A DNA stretch of 56,823 nt from Gemmatimonadota bacterium (lineage in GTDB: Bacteria > Gemmatimonadota > Gemmatimonadetes > Gemmatimonadales > GWC2-71-9). Both the position numbers and the translations under genes were made by a program. The DNA lies in contig JAHECL010000003.1 of assembly GCA_024641745.1 (NCBI GenBank), positions 1-56,823 on the forward strand. The letters are read 5' to 3'. The notes under the pieces are model-generated. The model saw only the letters and a program-made list of their open reading frames with translations, made no database searches and was not told the DNA's origin. This document shows positions 26,914 to 34,557 of the stretch, in pieces. The first letter of the stretch is position 1; every line of letters starts with the position of its first letter.

Positions 26914-26937
26914 AGCGGCGTCAGTACGCGCGCCGCT
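26914..26937 (-). other. Inverted repeat in the gap between receptor and cargo genes
   Basis: A perfect 7-bp arm pair AGCGGCG/CGCCGCT with a 10-nt loop lies in the 90-nt gap between two genes of the surface operon. It may damp read-through or protect mRNA ends, letting the receptor and cargo be expressed at different levels. Confidence 0.3.
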
Positions 26938-26962
26938 CCCCTTCCGCCGTGGATCAGTCGAG

Positions 26963-29900
26963 CTAGAAGTTCAGTTCCAGGCCCAGCCGCATCCGCCTCG
27001 GCGCGGCGGTGAAGTTCGCCTCGCTCCGGCCGGCGTAATAGCTCGCCTCGGACGCCCGGCGCTGTTCCGCCAGGGTGAAGGCACCGTCGCCGTTGCCGAA
27101 ACGCTCTTCGGCCCGGATCAGGTACACGCAGTTCGGGGCGGCGGCCTTGCCGTCCTGGGTGACCCAGTTCCCGCAGCCACCGGTCGACGGCAGGTTCATG
27201 GTGCCGGTCTGCGCGTTGTACGCGCTGGAGGCGAGCGCTTCGTCGGCGTAGCCCGAGGAGTCACCCGACCAGCTCTCCTGCAGCTCGGTCGCGTTCTGGA
27301 TGCCGTTCGTCTCCGAGAACACCGCCGTGGTGTTCGTGAAGTTGAACAGGTTGCGGACGTCGAGGTACGCCGTCAGGTCCACGCCGCCGAACCGGAAGCC
27401 CTTGGTGACCCGGAGGTCGGTGTTCCGGAAGGTCGGAAGCCGCGAGCCGTTGACGTCGTTGTCGAAGGCGCGGGCGCAGACGCCGGGCGAGATGACCGAC
27501 TCGTTGCCGGCTTCCACCGGGCAGCGGGTGTAGGCCGTGCCGCTGGCGACCCGGAAGGTGGCGTAGAAGCCCACGTTTTCCAGGATGGCGCCGCTGGTGC
27601 TCCCGGAGTTCCAGTTGTTCGGGAACGTCAGGGAGAACAGGCCGGCCAGGTTGTGCGGCCGGGTGTAGGTCGTCGGGAGGTACGCCGACGGCGGCGGATC
27701 GTTGCCACCGGCCACGGCGTTCAGGATCCGGGACCCGAAGTTGATGTAGGTGAACGGGTCGGAGCCGGTGTTCTTGGCGTCGCTGTAGGTATACGCCAGC
27801 GAGCCGTTGAAGAGGCTGCCGATCCGCTTGTCGATGCGGACGTCGAAGCCGCGGTAGTTGCCGAAGTCCGCATTCGTCATCATGCGGATGTCCTGGTTCT
27901 GCAACTTGAGCGGGTCGTACAGGCTGAGCAGGCGTCCGGCCTGGTTGGCCTGCGCGTCGCGGTTGTACGCCGAGAAGTCGAGCACGAAGTCATCCGAGAA
28001 GGCGTGCCGGATGCCGAACTCGAAGGTGATCGTGGTGCCGAAGTCCAGGTCCGAGCCGTAGACGTGGTTGGTGTTCGTCACGGCCAGGTCGGTGTTGATG
28101 CCGCCCAGGATCAGCGCAAAGTCCGGCGGCTGCACCTGGTGGGCGTAGGAGAACCGCATGTTGGTGCGGTCGCTCACCGGGAAGGACACCTGGATGTGCG
28201 GCGACAGGTAGCTGTGCGCCTCGTCCGGGGTGTAGATCGAATCCAGGGACGCCTGCACGTTGTTCGGATCGAAGAGCGGGTTGCTCGAGATCCGGACGGT
28301 CGGCTGGCAGCCCGTCGAGTCGCAGTACTGCGGGTGCGACGCGTTGGTGTTGTAGTAGTCGTACCGGACGCCGGCCACGAGGACCACGTCACCGAGGTCG
28401 AGGCGGTCTTCGGCGTACGCGCTCCACGCCTTCGGCTTCTCCATGTAGAAGTCGGAGAAGGCCTGGCTGGTCATGCCCGAAGAGTACGACTTGATGTCGA
28501 AGTTGGTGAACCCGCCGCCGATCTTGAGACGGTTGTAGCGGTCGACCTGCCAGTCGAGCGCCGCCGAGCCGATGAACCGGCTCTCGTCGTTCAGGAACAG
28601 CCGGCCGGTCGGGCCGCCCGCTTCCGAGAAGCCGAGGACGCCGTAGGCGTTGTTCCGCCACTTGTCGACCAGCGCGTACTGGGCGGTGTTCTCGAGGTCG
28701 TACGGGGTACGCCGCGAGTTCGCCTTGTTCTGCTGGAAGTTGTCCAGCAGCTCCTGGTTGAGCGGGAAGCTGTTGAAGTCGAACACGAAGTCCAGCGGGG
28801 TCAGCATGAACCCGCCGAACGGATCGCGGCTGTTGACCTCGGACTCCCGGGTGAGCGGCGACTGGATGAACTTGTCCTGCTGGTAGGACAGCGCCACGTC
28901 GAGCGCCAGGGCGCGCGAGGACGACTTGGCGAGGTTCTGCGTCCAGCCCAGGGTGTAGACCTGGTTCTGGTTGTTGTTGCCGAAGATCTGCTGCGGGTTG
29001 TACAGGTTGGCGTAGGTGAAGTTCCGCCCCTGCCCCTGGCTGGCCAGCGCGCTCAGGAAGATGCGCGAACCGGTGCCGAAGGAGTAGTTGAGCTTGCCCT
29101 GCAGCTGGTAGGCCGAGTTCGCCGTGCCCGGCAGCCGGATCCCCTGGCAGTCCTGGCCGTAGTTGCTCGCGATATCGGGATTGCTGCTTTCGGCAATGTT
29201 GATGCCGGCGTAGGTCATCGTCTCGTCGCACTTGCCGGTGTAGACGGCGAAGTTCTGGACGCTGTAGTAGGCCGTGTCCGCGGTCGGCGAGCCGATGGCG
29301 GAGGGGACCGAGACCACCGTGTCGGTGCCGACGGCGTTGAAGTACGGCGAGTTGGCCCGGTTCTGCCCGGTCCCCGCCGACTGGTTGCCTTCGGCCACGC
29401 CGCTGATGAAGAAGGTCAGGTTCGAGACAATCGGGCCGCTCAGGCTGGCGGTGACCCGGTTGAACCCGAGGCTCACGCTGTTGCCGAAGAGGCCGTCGGT
29501 CTCGTAGCCGACGGCGCCGGCAAACTTGGAACCGCCGGTGCGGGTCGAGATGGAGACGATGCCCGACTGGGCGCCGCCGAAGGCCGCCGACGAGGCGCCG
29601 GTGGTGATCGACGCGTCTTCGAAGCCGTTGGTGCCGATGCTGATCGAGTTGCCGCCGCCGGTCACGAACCCGCCGCCGCGGTTGCCCGCGCCGACCGGCA
29701 CGCCGTCGACGTACGTCGCGGCCTCGTCGGTCCGGCCGCCGCGCACGGAGATCGTGCCGCCGCCCGTGCTGGCCACGACGCCCGGCTGCAGCGCCAGGAC
29801 GTTGGTGATCCGGTCCACCGGGAGCTTGTCGGCGAAGTCGCCTTCGACGTTCTGCTTGGTGGTGACGGCGTCACGCGGCACCAGCTCGTTCTGCGCCGCG

Positions 29901-30280
29901 ACGACCGTGATCGTGGTCACCTGGACCGGCGTGGACTCGAGCGTGACGTCCGCGGTGATCGTCTGACCCGACACGATACGCACATCGGTGACCTGGGTGG
30001 TCTTGTAGCCGATGAACGAAGCCTGCAGGGTGACGGAACCGGCCGGCACGTTGTTGATGAAGTAGTAGCCGTCGGCGTTGGTCTGAGCCCCGAAACGGGT
30101 GCCGACGATGATGACCTGCGCATTCGCGATGGGCGCGCCCTGCTGGTCGCGCACCTTGCCTTCGAGCTTACCAGTCGATGCCTGGGCGAAGAGCGTTGAC
30201 GCTCCGACCGCCAGGGTGACCGCCGCCAGCGCGAGGGTTCGCGCTGCACGGGTGAAGGCGCTCACACAACTTTGCTTCAT
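26963..30280 (-). CDS. TonB-dependent receptor with carboxypeptidase-regulatory domain, first gene of surface operon
   Basis: A 1105-residue outer-membrane receptor. Signal peptide (cleavage after LFA near residue 32), then a carboxypeptidase-regulatory-like domain at about 35-115 (GKLEGKVRDQQGAPIANAQVII ... ADGYYFINNVPAGSVTL). A plug domain lies at about 125-250 (KLPVDRITNVLALQPGVV, ISVRGGRTDEAATYVDGVPVG). A long barrel ends in Phe (LGLELNF). It resembles SusC-like and Oar receptors, but no SusD-like lipoprotein follows, so a SusCD glycan system is not supported. The ATG at 30280 has an excellent SD (GGAGG, 8 nt upstream); a further-upstream ATG at 30340 is rejected for that reason. About 190 nt of leader separates it from the candidate promoter at 30476-30504. 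Confidence 0.88.
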   Translation of the reverse strand: MKQSCVSAFTRAARTLALAAVTLAVGASTLFAQASTGKLEGKVRDQQGAPIANAQVIIVGTRFGAQTNADGYYFINNVPAGSVTLQASFIGYKTTQVTDVRIVSGQTITADVTLESTPVQVTTITVVAAQNELVPRDAVTTKQNVEGDFADKLPVDRITNVLALQPGVVASTGGGTISVRGGRTDEAATYVDGVPVGAGNRGGGFVTGGGNSISIGTNGFEDASITTGASSAAFGGAQSGIVSISTRTGGSKFAGAVGYETDGLFGNSVSLGFNRVTASLSGPIVSNLTFFISGVAEGNQSAGTGQNRANSPYFNAVGTDTVVSVPSAIGSPTADTAYYSVQNFAVYTGKCDETMTYAGINIAESSNPDIASNYGQDCQGIRLPGTANSAYQLQGKLNYSFGTGSRIFLSALASQGQGRNFTYANLYNPQQIFGNNNQNQVYTLGWTQNLAKSSSRALALDVALSYQQDKFIQSPLTRESEVNSRDPFGGFMLTPLDFVFDFNSFPLNQELLDNFQQNKANSRRTPYDLENTAQYALVDKWRNNAYGVLGFSEAGGPTGRLFLNDESRFIGSAALDWQVDRYNRLKIGGGFTNFDIKSYSSGMTSQAFSDFYMEKPKAWSAYAEDRLDLGDVVLVAGVRYDYYNTNASHPQYCDSTGCQPTVRISSNPLFDPNNVQASLDSIYTPDEAHSYLSPHIQVSFPVSDRTNMRFSYAHQVQPPDFALILGGINTDLAVTNTNHVYGSDLDFGTTITFEFGIRHAFSDDFVLDFSAYNRDAQANQAGRLLSLYDPLKLQNQDIRMMTNADFGNYRGFDVRIDKRIGSLFNGSLAYTYSDAKNTGSDPFTYINFGSRILNAVAGGNDPPPSAYLPTTYTRPHNLAGLFSLTFPNNWNSGSTSGAILENVGFYATFRVASGTAYTRCPVEAGNESVISPGVCARAFDNDVNGSRLPTFRNTDLRVTKGFRFGGVDLTAYLDVRNLFNFTNTTAVFSETNGIQNATELQESWSGDSSGYADEALASSAYNAQTGTMNLPSTGGCGNWVTQDGKAAAPNCVYLIRAEERFGNGDGAFTLAEQRRASEASYYAGRSEANFTAAPRRMRLGLELNF

Positions 30281-30449
30281 GGACACGTCCTCCAAAGGTG
30301 TGAACACAGTGGATCTGACAAATCGAACAACGGAAAGCACGCGCTTCCCTCCTTGCGCTCGGGGCGCGGAGTTGGGGAATGCGACTGCGGATACGCCGGA
30401 CCAGCCGGCGGGAGAAAACCAGACATGGGTGCTGCTTGCATTGGAACAG

Positions 30450-30468
30450 CCGACCGCGGCCCGGTCGG
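30450..30468 (-). promoter_or_regulatory. Inverted repeat at the start of the surface-operon leader
   Basis: Perfect arms CCGACCG (30450-30456) and CGGTCGG (30462-30468) with a 5-nt loop. The repeat lies just downstream of the -10 element, at about +1 to +20 of the predicted transcript, where a repressor site or a 5' stabilising hairpin would be placed. Confidence 0.4.
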
Positions 30469-30475
30469 TGAACTC

Positions 30476-30504
30476 AATATGAAGTGACCGAAATCACGTG
30501 TCAA
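30476..30504 (-). promoter_or_regulatory. Consensus-like sigma70 promoter of the surface operon
   Basis: On the minus strand: perfect -35 TTGACA (30504-30499), 17-nt spacer and -10 CATATT (30481-30476, 4 of 6). The spacer contains the imperfect dyad GTGACCGAAATCAC, a possible operator. It is the best -35 match of any promoter candidate I noted. A leader of about 190 nt would result. Confidence 0.65.
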
Positions 30505-30644
30505 GGAACTGTCACGAACCAAAATGCGACACGGCGCCGGCCGTAACTGACTGCAACAGATCGGGATGGAACGGGAATGGGGGTGCGGCCACCCCCCTCA
30601 CCCGACAAGCTTATCCCGCGAATCGGATTTTGGGAAGGGGTGGG

Positions 30645-31829
30645 CTACCCCGCCATCCGGATCAGTTCCCGCTGCGGCTCGGCCGGGGTCACTTCGGGCC
30701 CGTCGGGGCCCCAGTACATGTTGATCTCGCTTCGGACCCCGATCTTGCCAGATATATAGATACCGGGCTCCACCGAGAATCCGACCCCCGGCATCAGTTC
30801 GCGGTCATCATGTGTCTCATAATCGTCCAGGTGCGGCCCGGAGCCATGGAGATCCCGATCGATGGAATGGCCGGTCCGGTGGACAAAGTACTCCCCGTAC
30901 CCCGCCCGCTCGATGACCCCGCGGGCCGCCCGGTCCCCCTCGAACCCCGCCACCAGGCGACCCTCCGCTGCCCCCTGCTGCACCGCCTGGATCGCGGCAT
31001 CCCGGGCATCCCGGACGGTCCGCCAGACCGTTTCCACCTCCGCGGGCACCGTCGTCCCCGAAAAACCCATCCAGGTCTGGTCGGCGAATACGGTGGTGGT
31101 GCTCCCCTTCCCTCCCCACAGATCCAGCAGGATCACCTGGTCCTTCGCCAGGGTCGCGTCCTTCCCCGCTTCAGGCTCGTAATGGGGGTTCGCGGCGTTG
31201 GCGCCGAACCCGACGATCGGGAGCGTGGTCAGCTTGAGCCCCCGCCCTTCCATCGCCGACACGACCCGCGCCTGCAGCGCCGTCTCGGTCAATCCCCTGC
31301 CGCCCTGGGTGACCGCCCAGGCCAGCTCGCTCCGGGCGATGTCGGCCAGCGCCTCGGCGGCATACCGGTGATCGGCCAGCTCGGCCGGGCTCCACCGCGA
31401 GGCGAACCGCGTCACCAGTGAGGAGGAGGGGACCACCGTGCCGCCGAGGCGGGTGATGAGCTGGACGACGCCGGCGGGCACCCGGTCGAGGTAGGGAACA
31501 GCGTCGTCCGGAGAGATCTCCATCGCCAGGGTCCGGCCCTTCACGATCGAGGTCAGGGCGGCGTGCAGTTCCTCCCACCGGGCGTACGGAATCAGCCGCC
31601 CGGGAAACCCCTCCAGCGGCTGCATCTCGATCTTGTGGACCACTGCCACCGGCTCCCCCTCCCTCGGGAGGAGGACGAAGAGCCGACGGCTCCCCATGCC
31701 GCCCAGGCCCAGGACGCGGCCGGCCACGGGGTTCAGGCCGTGGAAGTCGAACAGGAGCCAGGCATCGGCGCCGACGGCGTCGAGACCCTCGGCGAGCTGC
31801 TGGCGGTCGGGCAAGGGCGTGGAGCTCAT
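30645..31829 (-). CDS. M24-family metallopeptidase (Xaa-Pro aminopeptidase/dipeptidase-like)
   Basis: A 394-residue cytosolic protein with the creatinase-like N-terminal domain (about 1-145) and a pita-bread catalytic domain. Candidate metal ligands are Asp236 (LLDLWGG), Asp250 (FADQTW), His321 (HRTGHSIDRDLHG), Glu354 (FSVEPGIY) and Glu368 (RSEINMYW). All five are present, so it should be active. The family removes N-terminal residues preceding proline, or cleaves Xaa-Pro dipeptides. The spacing between the two aspartates is wider than the textbook M24B pattern, so it may belong to a divergent subfamily. The start overlaps the stop of the V4R-like gene (ATGA), showing co-translation. Confidence 0.88.
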   Translation of the reverse strand: MSSTPLPDRQQLAEGLDAVGADAWLLFDFHGLNPVAGRVLGLGGMGSRRLFVLLPREGEPVAVVHKIEMQPLEGFPGRLIPYARWEELHAALTSIVKGRTLAMEISPDDAVPYLDRVPAGVVQLITRLGGTVVPSSSLVTRFASRWSPAELADHRYAAEALADIARSELAWAVTQGGRGLTETALQARVVSAMEGRGLKLTTLPIVGFGANAANPHYEPEAGKDATLAKDQVILLDLWGGKGSTTTVFADQTWMGFSGTTVPAEVETVWRTVRDARDAAIQAVQQGAAEGRLVAGFEGDRAARGVIERAGYGEYFVHRTGHSIDRDLHGSGPHLDDYETHDDRELMPGVGFSVEPGIYISGKIGVRSEINMYWGPDGPEVTPAEPQRELIRMAG

Positions 31830-32464
31830 TGGTACGCCTCCGCGGCGGCGGCCTGCCACCGGCATGTGTCGTCTCCCCGGGCCCGGCAGCGCTGGTGCAC
31901 CATGGCGCCTTCGAATCCGGTGAGGGCACGCAGCAGCTCGGCGAGCGCTGCGCCATAGAAGGAGCACGCCTGGCCGTCGGCCATGGCGCGCAGCGAAAGG
32001 GGTTCCGGTATCACCGCCTCGGCGGACCGGCCCCGGATGGCCAGCGACGCCGCGAAGACCCGACGCGCCGCGCGGGACGCCGCCCCCGCCCCGATCCGCC
32101 GCCGGAGGAACCGCGGGGAGACCCGCATCACCATCCGGACCGGGAGGGCGGTGCTGCGGGCAGCGTACCGGGCCGCCCGCCGTCCCGCATCGGCGAACAC
32201 CAGCGCGGCATCCGGCCGGCGCCCCACGAGGCGGAAGACGGCGACCGTCTCCTCGGCCGGGATCGGCAGGCCGCGGCGGGCGGCCTCCTGATAGCGCTGG
32301 ATCTGGGCCGCCACCGTGGCACTCAGGCCCAGGCGCTTGGCGACGATCTCGCCCGCCACCTCGTCCAGTCCGTCCCCGACCGGGGTGTCGAGGTTCCGGA
32401 GCGCCTCGAGCAGGCTCAACGGGACCGTGGCCGGGGTGCCGACGGCGGCGGTCAGCTTCGGCAC
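31826..32464 (-). CDS. Unknown protein with V4R-like C-terminal domain
   Basis: A 212-residue soluble protein. The last 50 residues contain Cys167, Cys193 and Cys201 in the arrangement [15 protein letters not shown] ... [15 protein letters not shown], which resembles the V4R (4-vinyl-reductase) domain, a small-ligand-binding fold found in BchJ and in regulators sensing hydrocarbons. The first 150 residues are helical and arginine-rich; a family named for myxobacterial DUF2378 has a similar layout. The start is GTG at 32464 without a good SD; a second GTG at 32425 is possible. It is divergent from the sigma-factor gene, so it could regulate that operon; this is inference only. Confidence 0.55.
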   Translation of the reverse strand: MPKLTAAVGTPATVPLSLLEALRNLDTPVGDGLDEVAGEIVAKRLGLSATVAAQIQRYQEAARRGLPIPAEETVAVFRLVGRRPDAALVFADAGRRAARYAARSTALPVRMVMRVSPRFLRRRIGAGAASRAARRVFAASLAIRGRSAEAVIPEPLSLRAMADGQACSFYGAALAELLRALTGFEGAMVHQRCRARGDDTCRWQAAAAEAYQ

Positions 32465-32571
32465 GGGAAACGGCGGGGAGTCCTCGACATGGTCGGGCAG
32501 AAGTTACCCACGGACTGCGCGCTCTACCAGAGGCGCTTGCGCCCTTCCCCCCGAACGGGGACATTCCACCG

Positions 32572-33138
32572 ATGCCCACCGCCGGTCCCGACCTGACCAC
32601 CTTCGAGCGCGACGTCCTCCCCCACCTCGACCTGATGTACCGGGTGGCGCTCCGGATGACCGGCGAGCCGGCGAGCGCGGAGGACCTGGTCCAGGACACC
32701 GTCCTGAAGGCGTTCCGCGCCTGGGACAGCTTTCGCCAGGGAACCAATGCGCGCGGCTGGCTGTTGACCATTCTCAGGAACACCTTCATCAACGACTACC
32801 GCCGCCGCCGCCGGGCGCCGGCGCTGGTGGACATCGATGTGGCCGAGCCGCGGGCCATCATCCACGAGCAGGCGGGACAGGATCCCGAGGGTGAGTTCTT
32901 CCATGCGCTGGTGGACGACCGGATCCTGGCGGCCATCGACGCCCTTCCCGACGAGTTCCGCGAGGCGGTGGTCCTGAGCGACATCGAAGGGATGAGCTAC
33001 GCCCAGATAGCCGAGACGCTCGAGGTCCCGGTGGGCACCGTGAAGTCCCGGCTGTCCCGGGGCCGACGGCAACTGCAGGGAGCGCTGATGGACTACGCGA
33101 TCGAGGCAGGCATCATCCGCCCGGGGACGGCATCGTGA
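32572..33138 (+). CDS. ECF-type RNA polymerase sigma factor
   Basis: A 188-residue group 4 sigma factor. Region 2 (about residues 13-78) contains [21 protein letters not shown] and [19 protein letters not shown], the -10-recognising helices. Region 4 (about 120-172) contains [41 protein letters not shown], the -35-binding helix-turn-helix. Region 3 is absent, as in ECF sigma factors. The next gene, overlapping by 4 nt, is a zinc-binding anti-sigma factor, so the pair should form a stress- or signal-responsive switch. Being first in a long overlapping gene series, it probably controls its own operon. No convincing SD precedes the ATG at 32572; C/G-rich dyad CCCC-GAAC-GGGG lies 10 nt upstream. 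Confidence 0.92.
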   Translation: MPTAGPDLTTFERDVLPHLDLMYRVALRMTGEPASAEDLVQDTVLKAFRAWDSFRQGTNARGWLLTILRNTFINDYRRRRRAPALVDIDVAEPRAIIHEQAGQDPEGEFFHALVDDRILAAIDALPDEFREAVVLSDIEGMSYAQIAETLEVPVGTVKSRLSRGRRQLQGALMDYAIEAGIIRPGTAS

Positions 33139-33383
33139 GCCAGGACCGGATGGACTGCCAGGAGGCCCTGGAGCTCCTCCAGGATTTCCTGAAGGAGGAG
33201 TTGACCGCCGCCAACCAGGCGCGCGTCGCGAGTCACCTGGCCGCGTGCCGGCACTGCCTGACCCACGAGCAGTTCGAGCGCAACTTCCTCGCGGCCCTCG
33301 AGCGGGCGGCCCGCGGCGCGTGCTGCCCCGACGCGGTCGCGGCCCGCATCCGGCAGGCCCTCCGGAGCGACCTGCCGGGCTGA
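33135..33383 (+). CDS. Zinc-finger anti-sigma factor
   Basis: An 82-residue protein with the ZAS-type signature His34-x3-Cys38-x2-Cys41 (SHLAACRHC) preceded by Cys8 in the helix [18 protein letters not shown]. This is the minimal anti-sigma domain that clamps ECF sigma factors. There is no membrane segment, so it is a soluble, probably redox- or metal-responsive anti-sigma factor; additional cysteines (Cys63, Cys64 in ARGACC) could take part. Start GTG at 33135 overlaps the sigma TGA (GTGA), the usual coupling that fixes a 1:1 ratio. Confidence 0.88.
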   Translation: MSQDRMDCQEALELLQDFLKEELTAANQARVASHLAACRHCLTHEQFERNFLAALERAARGACCPDAVAARIRQALRSDLPG

Positions 33384-33385
33384 GC

Positions 33386-34153
33386 GTGCCTCCCCTCCAG
33401 GCCGCGGCATTCGCCGTCGCGATCTCGGCGCTGGCCTGGCGGACCGGCGCGTTGCGTCCCGGCGGTGCGGCCGCGGCCGCCGTGATCGGGGCCTGCGTCC
33501 TCACCGTCGCCGGCTGGCCCGGCGGGCTCGTCCTGCTGGCGTTCTTCCTGCCCGCCTCCGCCAGTTCGCGCCTCTGGCCCGGCCCTCCCTCGCCGCTCGA
33601 CCCCAAGGACGATCAACGCGATATCTGGCAGGTGCTGGCCAATGGCGCGGCCCCCGCACTGGCCCTTGTGGCCGGCGGTCCGGGCGCCCTGCTGGGGTTT
33701 GCGGCCGGACTGGCGGCGGCGGCGGCCGACACCTGGGCCACATCCATCGGGGCCCACAGCCGCACGGCGCCGCGGCACATTCTGACCGGGGCGACGGTAT
33801 CACGCGGATCGAGTGGCGGCGTCACGCCGCTGGGCACCCTCGGGGCCGCGGCCGGTGCACTGCTCGTGGCGCTGGCAGCGCAGCCGCTGGTGGGGTGGCG
33901 GGGCACCGCCACGGCCCTCGGCATCGGCCTCGCCGGCATGCTGCTCGATTCCGCGCTGGGCGCCGCAGTTCAGGGTAGGTTCCACTGTGACCGGTGCGAC
34001 CGGGCCAGTGAATGGCGGCGGCACCGATGCGGCGGGACGACACGGCCTCTCGGAGGGTATGCATGGCTGAACAACGACGGCGTCAATGCGCTCGCCACCG
34101 CAGCGGCCACGGCGGCCGGCTGGGCGGCATGGGCGTGGTGCTGCTCGCCATGA
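33386..34153 (+). CDS. DUF92-family integral membrane protein
   Basis: A 255-residue protein with six or so hydrophobic segments. GAAAAAVIGACVLTVAGWPGGLVLLAFFLPASASSR, the DRDIWQVLANG-like motif (DQRDIWQVLANGA), AAAADTWATSIG and GVTPLGTLGAAAGA are DUF92 hallmarks. The C-terminal Zn-ribbon-like piece (HCDRCDRASEWRRHRC) ends in GYAWLNNDGVNALAT. The related plant protein VTE6 is a phytyl-phosphate kinase; cyanobacterial and other DUF92 members are proposed prenyl-phosphate kinases, so an isoprenoid-salvage role is possible. Start GTG at 33386 follows the anti-sigma stop by 2 nt. Confidence 0.82.
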   Translation: MPPLQAAAFAVAISALAWRTGALRPGGAAAAAVIGACVLTVAGWPGGLVLLAFFLPASASSRLWPGPPSPLDPKDDQRDIWQVLANGAAPALALVAGGPGALLGFAAGLAAAAADTWATSIGAHSRTAPRHILTGATVSRGSSGGVTPLGTLGAAAGALLVALAAQPLVGWRGTATALGIGLAGMLLDSALGAAVQGRFHCDRCDRASEWRRHRCGGTTRPLGGYAWLNNDGVNALATAAATAAGWAAWAWCCSP

Positions 34154-34557
34154 CCCTCCTCGGCGGCTGCGAAGCCGGGACGGCGACGGGGCCGGGCCGT
34201 CCCGGCCTTCCCGACGGCGGCTCGACCGGGACGACCGGCGGGGGGAACACGCCGGTGGTCGCCGGCACGTGGAGCACCCGCCTGGTCACGCCGGTGCCCC
34301 TCGACGATTTCCTCCAGGAGGACATCACCTGGGAATTCCGGACCGACGGCAGCTGCCGGCAGTCGATCGAAAGCGTCCTGTATTCCGAGGGCATCCCGCG
34401 GCTGACCGTCACCACCTGCAGCTACACCCTGCGCCAGGGCGTCGTCCTGGTGCGCTTCGCCGGGGCGGCGGAGCCGGTCGGCTATCCCTTTTCCATCCCC
34501 CTGAACGATTCCGACACCCTGGTGCTCTCCGGCATCGCATACGGGCGGGTCCCCTGA
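34063..34557 (+). CDS. Hypothetical lipoprotein
   Basis: A 164-residue lipoprotein; the arginine-rich N-terminus is followed by GVVLLAMTLLGGC, with the lipobox Cys at about residue 36 (from 34063). After a Gly/Thr/Pro linker comes a small beta-rich domain (VVAGTWSTRLVTPVPLDDF, EDITWEFRTDGSCRQSI), resembling lipocalin-like or copper-resistance-like folds of unknown function. The start at 34063 has SD GGAGG 6 nt upstream and overlaps the DUF92 gene by 91 nt; ATG 34129 is a shorter alternative that keeps the signal peptide. It sits inside the sigma-led operon. Confidence 0.65.
   Translation: MAEQRRRQCARHRSGHGGRLGGMGVVLLAMTLLGGCEAGTATGPGRPGLPDGGSTGTTGGGNTPVVAGTWSTRLVTPVPLDDFLQEDITWEFRTDGSCRQSIESVLYSEGIPRLTVTTCSYTLRQGVVLVRFAGAAEPVGYPFSIPLNDSDTLVLSGIAYGRVP

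Larger units (their letters stand above)
30281..30644. other. 364-nt regulatory gap upstream of the surface operon
   Basis: Between the receptor start and the stop of the M24 peptidase, both on the minus strand. It holds the candidate promoter at 30476-30504, an inverted repeat at 30450-30468 and a 7-bp hairpin at 30579-30596 (GGGGGTG/CACCCCC, loop CGGC) that may end the peptidase transcript. It is visibly lower in G+C than its surroundings. No open frame in it has coding character. Confidence 0.6.

Noticed and set aside
26867..30199. An 1110-residue plus-strand frame antisense to the second receptor
   Set aside because: Same shadow composition and no recognisable domain; the opposite strand encodes a complete TonB-dependent receptor.
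26963..30280. SusC/SusD glycan-utilisation locus
   Set aside because: No SusD-like lipoprotein, glycoside hydrolase or sensor follows the receptor.
32465..32560. tRNA-like D-arm (minus strand CTGGTAGAGCGCGC)
   Set aside because: The acceptor stem, a 7-nt anticodon loop and a T-arm GTTCGA could not be found around it, so it is a chance match.
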